Source of the DNA: JADGQN01 sp035315185
GTDB taxonomy: Bacteria > Desulfobacterota > Syntrophorhabdia > Syntrophorhabdales > WCHB1-27
Length of the DNA stretch: 15,952 bases
Direction: 5' to 3'
Assembly (NCBI GenBank): GCA_035315185.1
Contig: DATFYE010000165.1
Location: forward strand, 1-15,952
A model generated the notes under the pieces. That model searched no databases and had not been told where the DNA came from. It worked only from the letters and a program-made list of their open reading frames with translations. How positions within the stretch are numbered: position 1 is the stretch's first letter; each line of letters starts with the position of its first letter. This document shows, one piece after another, positions 6,862-14,228 of the stretch. A program made the translations under genes and the position numbers.

Positions 6862-7367
6862 CAATATGCCTCCACCACCGCACCGGAAGTGGCGTAAATC
6901 TGGATGCTGCCCAGGGAGCCCCCGGAATTGAGCGTAAGAGTCCCGTTGGTAATGGCACTGTATTCCCCCAACGAATTGAAGGTAACGGTCAGGCCGCTCT
7001 GCACCGTCACTCCGGAAGGAAGGTTCTTTACCAGCCCACCGAGATAGTAGGTGTTTGCCCCCATTGGGAACGAGGCTGTGTTCGTATACGTTCCGGTGGT
7101 GTACGCCATAGTGGCCATGGTGCGGGTCTGGAGGAACCTTAGATCACCAGCTACCTGATCGATCGCTATCCTGAGATTCACGCTCGCGGCAATTGGCGTG
7201 TACTTCACGCCTACAGTTGCTACAAGGATGCCGGCCATGACGATTATCACGATCAGCTCGGTCAAGGTGAACCCGGCGCATGAGCGGAGGCGGCGGAGCT
7301 CGCGCCGCAGACGACCAATGCGGTTACGTGCGTTGAAGCACATCCTGCTAGATGCCCTCTGAAACAT
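6861..7367 (-). CDS. FimT/GspH/MshC-like prepilin
   Basis: The product is 168 residues. The class III signal CAG|FTLTELIVIIVMAGIL has the cleavage Gly at 32 and Glu at mature position 5. DQVAGDLRFLQTRTMA (about 75-90) is the helix characteristic of FimT/GspH pseudopilins, and the C-terminal half is Thr/Gly-rich beta sequence. The leader is unusually long (31 residues from the ATG at 7367, 23 from Met9 at 7343) and very basic (RLRRELRRLR). No start codon closer to the cleavage site is seen, so the leader length appears real. It is the first gene of the minor-pilin cluster and probably its promoter-proximal gene. Confidence 0.85.
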   Translation of the reverse strand: MFQRASSRMCFNARNRIGRLRRELRRLRSCAGFTLTELIVIIVMAGILVATVGVKYTPIAASVNLRIAIDQVAGDLRFLQTRTMATMAYTTGTYTNTASFPMGANTYYLGGLVKNLPSGVTVQSGLTVTFNSLGEYSAITNGTLTLNSGGSLGSIQIYATSGAVVEAY

Positions 7368-7430
7368 CCTGCCGCATGTCCTCCCACATGCTACAATGTT
7401 TGCACTCTTCGATGCTTCCTGAACTTCTCC

Positions 7431-7446
7431 TGCGTGTTATCGGCCA
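7431..7446 (-). promoter_or_regulatory. Weak candidate sigma-54 promoter ahead of the minor-pilin cluster
   Basis: On the minus strand TGGC and GCA are spaced so that GG and GC are exactly 10 bases apart, as sigma-54 requires, but the interior bases differ from consensus. It lies 64 bases upstream of the FimT-like ATG. It is listed because the sister operon has a near-perfect site. Confidence 0.3.
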
Positions 7447-7477
7447 TAATCCTCAATACTTTAGCACCAATAAGACC

Positions 7478-7542
7478 GAGGTAAAGACTTCTCCCTCCAC
7501 CTCTGCTTTAGTTCTTACCATTACCTTTCTCTCTCTTTACCT
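7478..7542. repeat. Intergenic AGGTAAAG-family repeat, copy 1
   Basis: AGGTAAAG (7479-7486) and its complement CTTTACCT (7535-7542) flank a pyrimidine-rich stretch containing CCTCTGC and ATTACCTTT. Element copy 2 at 11247-11339 shares GAGGTAAAGAC and ACCTCTGC. The element sits just downstream of the family 2 glycosyltransferase stop, so it could serve as a transcript end. It is not a standard terminator because the stem is short and the loop long. Confidence 0.5.
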
Positions 7543-7554
7543 GTACTTTTCCCT

Positions 7555-8235
7555 TTAATGGAACACGTTATATTTTATAATCGTAAAGAGGGCCTTTATC
7601 CCGTCCTTCCAGGTGATCTTCTTCCCTTCTTTGTAACTCCGGCCGTGATAGGAGACAGGGACTTCGTAAACCCTGTATCCCTTTTTGGCCACCTTTGCCG
7701 TGATTTCCGGCTCGAATCCGAACCGGTTCGATTCTATGGTGATATCTTCAAATACGCGCCGCGCAAAGGCCTTGTAGCCCGTTTCCATGTCAGAAAGGTT
7801 CAGGTCGCTAAACGTGTTCGAGAGCAACGTCACAATCTTATTCCCTATGTAGTGTCTGAAATAAAACACTCTGTGTGGCCCTCCCAGAAACCGTGAACCG
7901 TAGACAACATCAGCGTTGCCCGCGAGGATCGGCTCGAGCAGCACCGGATAGTCTTTCGGGTCATATTCCAGGTCAGCGTCCTGAATGATGATGATGTCTC
8001 CTGCAGCAATTTTTATACCACTCCTGACAGCTGCGCCCTTGCCTGCATTCTTCTCGTGCAGCACGACCCTGATGTTTCCATCGTTGAGCGATTGCAGATA
8101 CTTCCTCGTACCGTCGACCGAAGCGTCATCCACAACGATGATCTCTTTGTCGTACGGCGCCTCCTTCACTCTTTGCAGCACCTCAGGGAGAAAACGCTCT
8201 TCGTTGTAAGCCGGTATCACTATAGACAGAAGCAT
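7555..8235 (-). CDS. Family 2 glycosyltransferase, polyprenyl/dolichyl-phosphate sugar synthase-like
   Basis: The product is 226 residues of GT-A fold: SIVIPAYNEE (4-13), VVDDASVDGT (34-43), the metal-binding DADLEYDP (86-93, DxD), GSRFLGG (113-119) and the acceptor-region pattern SDMETGYKAF (148-157). The layout and length match DPM1-type enzymes, which transfer a sugar from a nucleotide donor to a polyprenyl phosphate at the cytoplasmic membrane face. No C-terminal membrane helices are present. The ATG at 8235 is chosen because the family motif starts two residues later. A GTG at 8289 would add 18 non-conserved residues encoded by promoter sequence. There is no ribosome site; the promoter lies so close that a leaderless mRNA is predicted. 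The donor sugar cannot be read from the sequence. Confidence 0.9.
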   Translation of the reverse strand: MLLSIVIPAYNEERFLPEVLQRVKEAPYDKEIIVVDDASVDGTRKYLQSLNDGNIRVVLHEKNAGKGAAVRSGIKIAAGDIIIIQDADLEYDPKDYPVLLEPILAGNADVVYGSRFLGGPHRVFYFRHYIGNKIVTLLSNTFSDLNLSDMETGYKAFARRVFEDITIESNRFGFEPEITAKVAKKGYRVYEVPVSYHGRSYKEGKKITWKDGIKALFTIIKYNVFH

Positions 8236-8242
8236 TAAAACA

Positions 8243-8271
8243 GTTATACTAGAATGTATCCTGTCCGTCAA
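8243..8271 (-). promoter_or_regulatory. Sigma-70-type promoter of the family 2 glycosyltransferase
   Basis: TTGACG (8271-8266), a 17-base spacer, and TATAAC (8248-8243). Only seven bases separate the -10 box from the ATG, so transcription should begin at or next to the start codon. Confidence 0.75.
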
Positions 8272-8309
8272 TAAATTCCTAACAATCACGCCAACTCAGA
8301 GGGCTGGCT

Positions 8310-10148
8310 TTATCTCTCTTTGCATGCAGCCTCTTCCGTCTCGATCAGTTTTCGCATCTGGCCATCCGAACGGTCAATAGCCTTTTTGTAAAACGGTATG
8401 GCCTCCCCGCACGCGTGAAGACGGGCAAGGAGATCAGCCTTAAGCTTGTAACCGAGATGCGATTCCGGATAGGTACTGATTATCGAATCTGCGTAAGGTA
8501 TCGCTTCCCGGTACCGACCCTGGCGCTGGTAAATCGTGATGATGGCCGCATTAACAATGCCGACATCAGGATATATCTTCGATAGTCTCAGCAGCTCTTC
8601 GGAAGCCTGCTGAGCTTGAAGGTTACTGTCACCCGTAGCGACGTAAAGGGAAAAAGGATCGACGGATCTGATCTCATACTGAGAAGCCAGGGCCGGCTCT
8701 CGTGCCTTGTCCACATAGAGGACCTCCGCGTCGTCAAAGAAAATGAGACGGTATTGCGGATGACCAGCGATCCGCGCCTTAAACCCCTCCGTTTCTATGG
8801 GGACCGTTATGAAAACGGGCCGGTATCGTGTGATGACCTTCCGCAGCACATCTTGGTCTGTATATGCGCCGCGCGCGCTCCTGAAATCGTTTTCCGTGAA
8901 TAAGAAAGGAACCTCCATATCCATGTAGATCTTACACCTCGGATAAAGCTCATACTCCAGGTACCCTCCCGTATTAGGGTAGTTCAAGATGTTGCCTGTT
9001 CCGTTGACCCGTTTTAGAAAGAGAACCACGCCTTCGGGAAGCTCCCGGGCAGATAGCGGGTATCTGGGCTGATCCGCAAAAAAAGAGTGCATGAAGAAAA
9101 AAGGCATGGCCACGAACGCCGCGCCAAGGACTGCGGCGACGAGCTTTAGCGTCTTTGTACGTGGCGCTCGTGGCACTGCCGGGATGATCGGTATATAGGC
9201 TCTGAGCATTGGAAGCACGAGAAGCGCATATTCGTTGACAAACCGTTTCGCCTCCGGAAGAAGCGCGAGCGCACCGAGAAAAAGGATCAGGTGACTGATT
9301 CTCATCTTCCTTTTTTTTAGTGCAACGATAAACACGAACCCCGCGAGAAAAAAGAGAATGCCGAAGAACGAGATGAAATCGTAGATGGACAATGGCCTCA
9401 GCTCGTAGACAAATGTCGATACCTGCGCCATGCTCTTGAATGGCACCGAAAGAAGTCTGATGCCATGAGGGGTGCATAGAACCGCTGCCGCGGACAGCAC
9501 GAGAATACCGGGCCAGAGATACGTGTTGCCGGGCGGTGTATCATTCTGCCTTATTCTCTGGCACACGAACTCTGCGAAATAGGCAGCAAGAACCAGGAGG
9601 ATGACAGGGTATTCAACGCCGTGGAGATTGGACCAGAGCAAGGCCAGAGGCGGCAGCAGCCAGCGGGCCTTGAGGGGTTTGAATTCAAGCAGATAGAGAA
9701 AAATCGTGATCATCAGGTAGGAGAAGAGATGCGGCCTCACAGGTAAGCTTCTGGGCAGGAAAAGAAGCACGTAGAAGACAAAGAGTAGTGTGTGGTAGAG
9801 CGTGGTATCGTTATCTTCTTGATCTCTGCAAAGATAAGCGAGAATCATCATGAGGGTGGCACAGGAGAGCAGGGTCCGGAAGTAGATCAATCCCACGTAT
9901 CCCGACCACGAGAACAGAGGGTAAACGAGGGCCTGGAAAAGCCAGTAGTAGTTCACCCATACCCTTTGCGGCTCAATAAAGGAAAAAAAACTGGTTCTCG
10001 CGACGGAACCGGTCTCATAAAAGTATCTCCCGCCATTCAGGTGGTACCACAAATCCGTATCCGACGCGGTTATCGGCCAGTTCGCCAGGTGATAAAAAGC
10101 GGTCGCGACGAGGAAGAGGCCAAAGAGCAGGCAGAGTTTTTTCGGCAT
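8310..10148 (-). CDS. GT-C-like multi-spanning membrane protein with C-terminal TPRs
   Basis: The product is 612 residues. The first helix (about 4-22) is followed by a periplasmic loop with DTDLWYHLNGG (30-40). Roughly ten further membrane helices reach to about 360; conserved-looking motifs are LPVRPHLFSY (135-144) and LWSNLHGVEY (171-180). Next comes a soluble domain, then TPR-like repeats in the last 110 residues (YREAIPYADSIISTYPE, CGEAIPFYKKAID). This arrangement resembles a large, mostly uncharacterised group of GT-C-fold proteins in which an acidic first loop binds a polyprenyl-phosphate sugar. Function is inferred from fold and from the neighbouring polyprenyl-phosphate sugar synthase-like gene. 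Start choice is uncertain: ATG 10148 has AAGGAG unusually close, and ATG 10199 would add 17 residues but has no ribosome site. Confidence 0.72.
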   Translation of the reverse strand: MPKKLCLLFGLFLVATAFYHLANWPITASDTDLWYHLNGGRYFYETGSVARTSFFSFIEPQRVWVNYYWLFQALVYPLFSWSGYVGLIYFRTLLSCATLMMILAYLCRDQEDNDTTLYHTLLFVFYVLLFLPRSLPVRPHLFSYLMITIFLYLLEFKPLKARWLLPPLALLWSNLHGVEYPVILLVLAAYFAEFVCQRIRQNDTPPGNTYLWPGILVLSAAAVLCTPHGIRLLSVPFKSMAQVSTFVYELRPLSIYDFISFFGILFFLAGFVFIVALKKRKMRISHLILFLGALALLPEAKRFVNEYALLVLPMLRAYIPIIPAVPRAPRTKTLKLVAAVLGAAFVAMPFFFMHSFFADQPRYPLSARELPEGVVLFLKRVNGTGNILNYPNTGGYLEYELYPRCKIYMDMEVPFLFTENDFRSARGAYTDQDVLRKVITRYRPVFITVPIETEGFKARIAGHPQYRLIFFDDAEVLYVDKAREPALASQYEIRSVDPFSLYVATGDSNLQAQQASEELLRLSKIYPDVGIVNAAIITIYQRQGRYREAIPYADSIISTYPESHLGYKLKADLLARLHACGEAIPFYKKAIDRSDGQMRKLIETEEAACKER

Positions 10149-10252
10149 TCTCCTTGCATTCAATTCAAATAATGGGCCATACCGAGGTCTCAGAAACATA
10201 TTTTTCTGATGAATCCGTGCCTTTCCGGAACGGGAGATCTGACACTAAATTA

Positions 10253-10279
10253 TTGCATAAAAACCCGAAACCGTATAAT
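10253..10279 (+). promoter_or_regulatory. Sigma-70-type promoter of the MshM/ExeA-like ATPase
   Basis: A perfect TATAAT at 10274-10279, preceded by TTGCAT at 10253-10258 with a short 15-base spacer. The ATG follows nine bases after the -10 box and there is no ribosome site, so the mRNA should have almost no leader. Confidence 0.6.
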
Positions 10280-10288
10280 AATAACAGT

Positions 10289-11233
10289 ATGGACATACCC
10301 TATGTAGAGTATTGTGGCCTCACAGAGAAGCCTTTTGGGCTGACACCCGACCCTTCCTTCTACTTCGAATCCGGAAGTTTCAGGGAAGCGACGGACCACC
10401 TCAAATTCTTTTTAGATCAGAAGGAAGGCTTCGCGCTCATTTATGGCGACGTGGGCTTGGGTAAGACAACGATCTCCCGTATCTTCCTCGAAAGCCTCGA
10501 CAAAAACCTCTACCACGCCGGCCTGATCCTCAACCCGATCATGGATGAGGCCGAGTTCCTGAGACAGGTTCTCAAAGAGCTTGCAGTACCTATATACACT
10601 ACCAACAGAGAAGAACTTCTCGAAGACTTGAGGGACTTCCTGCTGGATGAGTATCGGGTGGGCAAGGAAATTGTGCTTGTTATCGACGAGGCGCAATTGC
10701 TCTCGTCTCAACTCTTCGAATTCATCCGGGTCCTCTCCAATTTCGAGACTGACAAACAGAAAATATTGCATATCATCCTTTTCGCCCAACCGGAAATCGT
10801 CGCAAGACTCAGTGAGCCTGCCATGCGCTACCTTGCGCAGAGAATAACGGTCATTTACAGGCTCAAGGCGCTCAGCGAGGAGGAGATATTCTTGTATATC
10901 CACCACAGGCTTCTGCGGGCTGGTTCCAAAGGCTTCGTGCAGTTCACAGACGATGCGGTCAAGGAGATTTATCGGACATCACAAGGGTGCCCTCGTATCA
11001 TAAACGTGATCTGCGACCGCTGCCTGCTCTACCTCTACTCTCAATCGAAACGTATTGTTGACGGAGCCGTGGTGCGGTCTGTTCTCAAGGAAGAGAGCCA
11101 GACCCTGATGCGAAAAGATACCAAGCACCGACGTAGAGCTGTCTATGCCATTGCTGCCTGCATCGCCCTCTTCTTACTCGCCGTCCTCTTCAAGTCGTAT
11201 TTGACACCTATCTACAAGCTCTTCCGACTGTAA
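10289..11233 (+). CDS. ExeA/MshM-type AAA ATPase
   Basis: The product is 314 residues. It opens with YCGLTEKPFGLTPDPSFYF (8-26), the hallmark start of ExeA/GspA/MshM proteins. Walker A is GDVGLGKTT (53-61), Walker B is VLVIDEAQ (129-136), and the CPRIINVICDR stretch (234-244) is the typical sensor-2 region. A membrane helix lies at about 284-303. Unlike ExeA it has no periplasmic peptidoglycan-binding domain, and its size fits MshM of MSHA pili. It probably assists secretin or pilus assembly at the inner membrane. The reading frame is open further upstream to 10154, but the family motif begins right after the ATG at 10289 and the promoter overlaps the extension. It is transcribed away from the pilus and glycosyltransferase genes. 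Confidence 0.88.
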   Translation: MDIPYVEYCGLTEKPFGLTPDPSFYFESGSFREATDHLKFFLDQKEGFALIYGDVGLGKTTISRIFLESLDKNLYHAGLILNPIMDEAEFLRQVLKELAVPIYTTNREELLEDLRDFLLDEYRVGKEIVLVIDEAQLLSSQLFEFIRVLSNFETDKQKILHIILFAQPEIVARLSEPAMRYLAQRITVIYRLKALSEEEIFLYIHHRLLRAGSKGFVQFTDDAVKEIYRTSQGCPRIINVICDRCLLYLYSQSKRIVDGAVVRSVLKEESQTLMRKDTKHRRRAVYAIAACIALFLLAVLFKSYLTPIYKLFRL

Positions 11234-11246
11234 GAACAGAGTAAAG

Positions 11247-11339
11247 CAGGCAGAGGTAAAGACTAAAGCAAAGGCAAAGAAAAGAACCTGAAGGCTCGTG
11301 TTCGCTCTCTACCTATGCTCTTGTCCTTACCTCTGCCTG
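11247..11339. repeat. Intergenic AGGTAAAG-family inverted repeat, copy 2 (between convergent genes)
   Basis: CAGGCAGAGGTAAAGAC (11247-11263) has a 16/17 complementary partner at 11323-11339, with a 59-base loop that is purine-rich on the left and pyrimidine-rich on the right. It fills the gap between the convergent ATPase and phosphodiesterase genes and could end transcription from both sides. It shares sequence blocks with copy 1 at 7478-7542. Confidence 0.6.
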
Positions 11340-11354
11340 GTTCTGCTTTTACCT

Positions 11355-11834
11355 TTATTTGACTGCCAGGTGTTTGAACTTTATTTCCTTTCCTATCTCA
11401 AGTATGCCCACCGATGGCGGACCCGAGGCTGGGTTTCTCATGGCGCCCGGATTAAACAGGAAAATACCCCCGCGTTCGGAACAGGTGGGCGTATGGGAGT
11501 GTCCGAACACGATTATATCAACGTCGGTAAATTCCGACAGCACGAGCTGTTCTATGCCGTATGGAGGGCCCTTTCCATGTGTGATTCCTATTCGTCTGCC
11601 CTCTATTACCTCCACCCTCTTATGCGGCAGTAAAGCCGCCAAGTCAAAACCATCCATGTTCCCACGGACCGCCCTTACATCCCAGGCACACAAATAGTCA
11701 TAAACTTCCCTGGTGACAATATCGCCGGCGTGAATAATAATCTCCACGTCCCGGAACAGGGAGCTTACGATCGATTTGAATTCCTGCGTAACGGTCGTAA
11801 GGTGAGTATCGGAAAGTACGCCTATTCTTGTCAT
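11355..11834 (-). CDS. YfcE/MJ0936-type metallophosphoesterase
   Basis: The product is 159 residues with the complete motif set of calcineurin-like phosphodiesterases: SDTHL (8-12), AGDI (36-39), RGNMD (57-61), THGKG (85-89), FGHSHTP (110-116) and NPGA (128-131). Expected metal ligands are Asp9, His11, Asp38, Asn59, His86, His112 and His114. Family members hydrolyse phosphodiesters such as model substrates or 2',3'-cyclic nucleotides; the physiological substrate is not evident. The ATG at 11834 is chosen because MTRIGVLSDTH is the usual family N-terminus. An ATG at 11843 abuts the -10 box directly and would lie upstream of the transcript start. There is no ribosome site. The gene is divergent from lptF. 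Confidence 0.9.
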   Translation of the reverse strand: MTRIGVLSDTHLTTVTQEFKSIVSSLFRDVEIIIHAGDIVTREVYDYLCAWDVRAVRGNMDGFDLAALLPHKRVEVIEGRRIGITHGKGPPYGIEQLVLSEFTDVDIIVFGHSHTPTCSERGGIFLFNPGAMRNPASGPPSVGILEIGKEIKFKHLAVK

Positions 11835-11843
11835 GCCATACAT

Positions 11844-11872
11844 ACTTTAGAGAACATGAGAATTACTGTCAA
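11844..11872 (-). promoter_or_regulatory. Sigma-70-type promoter of the phosphodiesterase
   Basis: Consensus TTGACA (11872-11867), a 17-base spacer, then TAAAGT (11849-11844; 4 of 6). The start codon at 11834 follows after nine bases, predicting a near-leaderless mRNA. Confidence 0.65.
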
Positions 11873-11896
11873 TAAATCAAATGTAGAGTCACCAAA

Positions 11897-11925
11897 TTGA
11901 CATAAATTCTTCTCAATGATACCAT
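11897..11925 (+). promoter_or_regulatory. Sigma-70-type promoter of the lpt operon
   Basis: Consensus TTGACA (11897-11902), a 17-base spacer, then TACCAT (11920-11925; 4 of 6). The -10 box lies downstream of the ATG at 11916, so the transcript would start at about 11932, close to an in-frame GTG at 11931. Confidence 0.5.
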
Positions 11926-13109
11926 TACTCGTGACCCTGTGGCGCTGGCTTCATAAAAAGCTCTATCTCTATCTTCTGAAGGAGCTGGCATCGCTTTTCT
12001 TCCTTTCATTGTTCATTTTCACGTTTATTCTTGTTGTGAGCAGGCTTGGCCGTCTGGCCGACCTCGTGATCAACAAGGGAGTAAATCTCACCGACATTTT
12101 GCTTCTTGTGTTCTACTCGTTTCCCGCTTATCTTACCTTCACCTTCCCCATGGCCTTTCTCCTTTCCATGATTGTCGTGCTGGGAAGGCTCTCCAGCGAA
12201 AACGAAATACTCGCGCTCAAGGCAAATGGCATAAATCTTCGAAGCTTGCTCGTGCCGTTTGCATTCCTGGGGCTCGCGATTTTTATAATCGGCGTGCTCA
12301 ATACAACGGTGTTGGTCTCTCACGCCGGGGATGCGTTCAGGGATACCCTGGTAACTATCGCCAAAAAAAGTATTTCCGTTGAGGATAAGGAAGGAACCTT
12401 TAACGATTCTATTCCGGACGTCGTCATTTTCATAGAGAAGGTCGATAAAAAGAACCGCGATCTTTCAGGAGTCTTCATATCGGATGATAGGGATGAGGGT
12501 GTAAGGCAGACAATTTCGGCTGAGAAAGGTGTCGTAACCCTTGATGCCAACACGCTGGACCTTTCCTTTTCCCTTAGTAACGGGAGCGTCCACCGATGGG
12601 AAAAAGCGAGCGACACCTACCGGACCGTGGCGTTCAAGGACTACGTTTTTGCCATGAACCTCATGAAGGTGCTCCCGTACAACCCTGGTCTGAGGCGAAA
12701 ACCGCATGAGATGGGATTCCAGGAATTGGCCGCTAAATACCGCGCAGCAACGGGGTCTGATAAGTATGAGTACCTCCTCGAACTGTACAAGAAATTCACC
12801 ATCCCGATGGCAGCGGCAGCCTTCGTTCTGGTGGGCGTGCCCTTAGGGCTAGGGCGCCGAGCTGAGGGGAAGTTCTCGGGCGTCGCTTACAGCCTGATCA
12901 TATTCCTCTCTTACTACATCCTGGTTGCGCTGACGGAGAATATTGGCGGACAATATAACATCCCTCCGCTCCTCATATCAATTACACCCAACATGCTCGT
13001 TGCAGGAGCCGGCTTCTATCTCCTCAAGGATTTGAACACCGAGGAGCAGACGCGGTCGTCGGGCCAATGGAAGATTATGCTGGAGTCGCTGATTGCGAAA
13101 ATTAAGTAG
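11916..13109 (+). CDS. lptF: LptF, permease subunit of the lipopolysaccharide export ABC transporter
   Basis: The product is 397 residues. LptF pairs with LptG in the inner membrane and, with the ATPase LptB, extracts LPS for transport to the outer membrane. Membrane helices are seen at about 23-45, 61-90 and 110-130 and again in the last 100 residues, enclosing a periplasmic beta-jellyroll domain (about 145-270). VINKGV (51-56) and GRLSSENEILALKANGI (90-106) are family signatures; the latter contains the coupling helix that contacts LptB. The gene overlaps lptG by 17 bases. The ATG at 11916 is given, but neither it nor the GTG at 11931 has a ribosome site. The promoter position favours the GTG, which would shorten the protein by five residues. 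Confidence 0.93.
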   Translation: MIPLLVTLWRWLHKKLYLYLLKELASLFFLSLFIFTFILVVSRLGRLADLVINKGVNLTDILLLVFYSFPAYLTFTFPMAFLLSMIVVLGRLSSENEILALKANGINLRSLLVPFAFLGLAIFIIGVLNTTVLVSHAGDAFRDTLVTIAKKSISVEDKEGTFNDSIPDVVIFIEKVDKKNRDLSGVFISDDRDEGVRQTISAEKGVVTLDANTLDLSFSLSNGSVHRWEKASDTYRTVAFKDYVFAMNLMKVLPYNPGLRRKPHEMGFQELAAKYRAATGSDKYEYLLELYKKFTIPMAAAAFVLVGVPLGLGRRAEGKFSGVAYSLIIFLSYYILVALTENIGGQYNIPPLLISITPNMLVAGAGFYLLKDLNTEEQTRSSGQWKIMLESLIAKIK

Positions 13110-14172
13110 CTACCTAATCAGAAACGTGCTCAAGTTCTTGCTGCTCTCGGAATTTGCCGGGGTAGCTATTTTTGTCATCATTGAATTCTTCGATCACGTG
13201 GATCTCTTCGCTCAGACCTTTGGCAGCCTTGTCTACGGCCTGGCCTACCTCGCGCTTCGTCTCCCTTACTATTTCAATCTTATACTCCCCCTTTGCTTCC
13301 TCATATCCATACTGATCCTCATCATCGTCATGATCAGAGCCAACGAGATTATCCTTATCCGGACGTCGGGTATCAGTACACTCGCCATGATGAAACCCTT
13401 ACTTTTCTTGTCCCTTGCGCTGGTCGTCTGCTCATTTGTGCTCTCCGAGTGGATAATACCGGTTTCATCTTCTGCATCCGAGTACATATACAGGGCAAAG
13501 ATCAAGCAGGAACAATCCCTGGTCTATTTCAAGAACGACAAAATATGGTTCAAGCGGGAAAATGCGATATGCAACATAGGCTTCTTTGACACAAAGAAAG
13601 ATCTCATGAAGGATGTAACCGTGATCGAGCTCTCCGATCAATATGCGATCAGGAAAAGATACGACATGAAGAATGGAGTATGGAAGGATGGAGCATGGGT
13701 CTTTAGCGACGTAGTCGAAAGAACCTTTGGGCCTGCCGGCGTTACCGGGAAAAAGTCTTATGCCACGCTTACAGGGCTGATCGACGAGCCTCCGTCGGTC
13801 TTTAAGATCGTGGAACGCAACCCGGAGGAGATGAGCTATTCTGAGCTGAGCCGGTATATAAGCCGTCTCCAGAAGAACGGGCACGACATCACGAGGTATC
13901 TCGTCGACCTGTACAACAAGGTCGCTTTTCCTTTCATCAACGTAATCATGGTATTTACCGCATTTTCGGTGGGCTTGCGCTACACCAAGACAAAGCAGAT
14001 CTCAAAGGGGGTATTCTGGGGGATTTCCGTTGGCATGCTTTACTGGTTTTTCCATTCAATCTCACTTTCCCTGGGCTATTCAGAGATATTTCCGCCACTC
14101 TTCGCGGCATGGTTTGCCAATCTCTTCTTCTTCTCTCTCGGCACTGTCGGCGTAGTGACGCTTAGGACGTGA
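13093..14172 (+). CDS. lptG: LptG, permease subunit of the lipopolysaccharide export ABC transporter
   Basis: The product is 359 residues. The topology matches LptF: helices at about 13-30, 48-78 and 95-120, a periplasmic domain at about 130-255, and three helices at the C-terminal end. The signature MIRANEIILIRTSGIS (79-94) marks the coupling helix. The start is a TTG at 13093 inside the end of lptF; GGAG seven bases upstream supports it, and the overlap implies coupled translation and matched LptF:LptG amounts. The other Lpt components (LptA, LptB, LptC, LptD, LptE) are not in the window, as is common when lptFG form their own operon. Confidence 0.93.
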   Translation: MRKLSSYLIRNVLKFLLLSEFAGVAIFVIIEFFDHVDLFAQTFGSLVYGLAYLALRLPYYFNLILPLCFLISILILIIVMIRANEIILIRTSGISTLAMMKPLLFLSLALVVCSFVLSEWIIPVSSSASEYIYRAKIKQEQSLVYFKNDKIWFKRENAICNIGFFDTKKDLMKDVTVIELSDQYAIRKRYDMKNGVWKDGAWVFSDVVERTFGPAGVTGKKSYATLTGLIDEPPSVFKIVERNPEEMSYSELSRYISRLQKNGHDITRYLVDLYNKVAFPFINVIMVFTAFSVGLRYTKTKQISKGVFWGISVGMLYWFFHSISLSLGYSEIFPPLFAAWFANLFFFSLGTVGVVTLRT

Positions 14173-14180
14173 TTTGGACG

Positions 14181-14208
14181 GACCGCGGACCGCTGACAGC
14201 AGACGGCC
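14181..14208 (+). repeat. Four-unit GACCGCN heptamer array between lptG and the hydrolase
   Basis: Four consecutive 7-base units (GACCGCG, GACCGCT, GACAGCA, GACGGCC) fill most of the short spacer after the lptG stop. They lie just ahead of an AAGGAGG ribosome site (14218-14224). Confidence 0.65.
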
Positions 14209-14228
14209 GCGCGGCTGAAGGAGGGCGT

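Noticed and set aside
8293..8309. GCCA/TGGC inverted repeat after the GT-C-like gene as a terminator
   Set aside because: Only four pairs and no adjacent T run.
10154..10288. In-frame upstream extension of the MshM-like ATPase
   Set aside because: The family motif begins just after the ATG at 10289, and the extension covers a TATAAT promoter and part of the divergent gene's leader.
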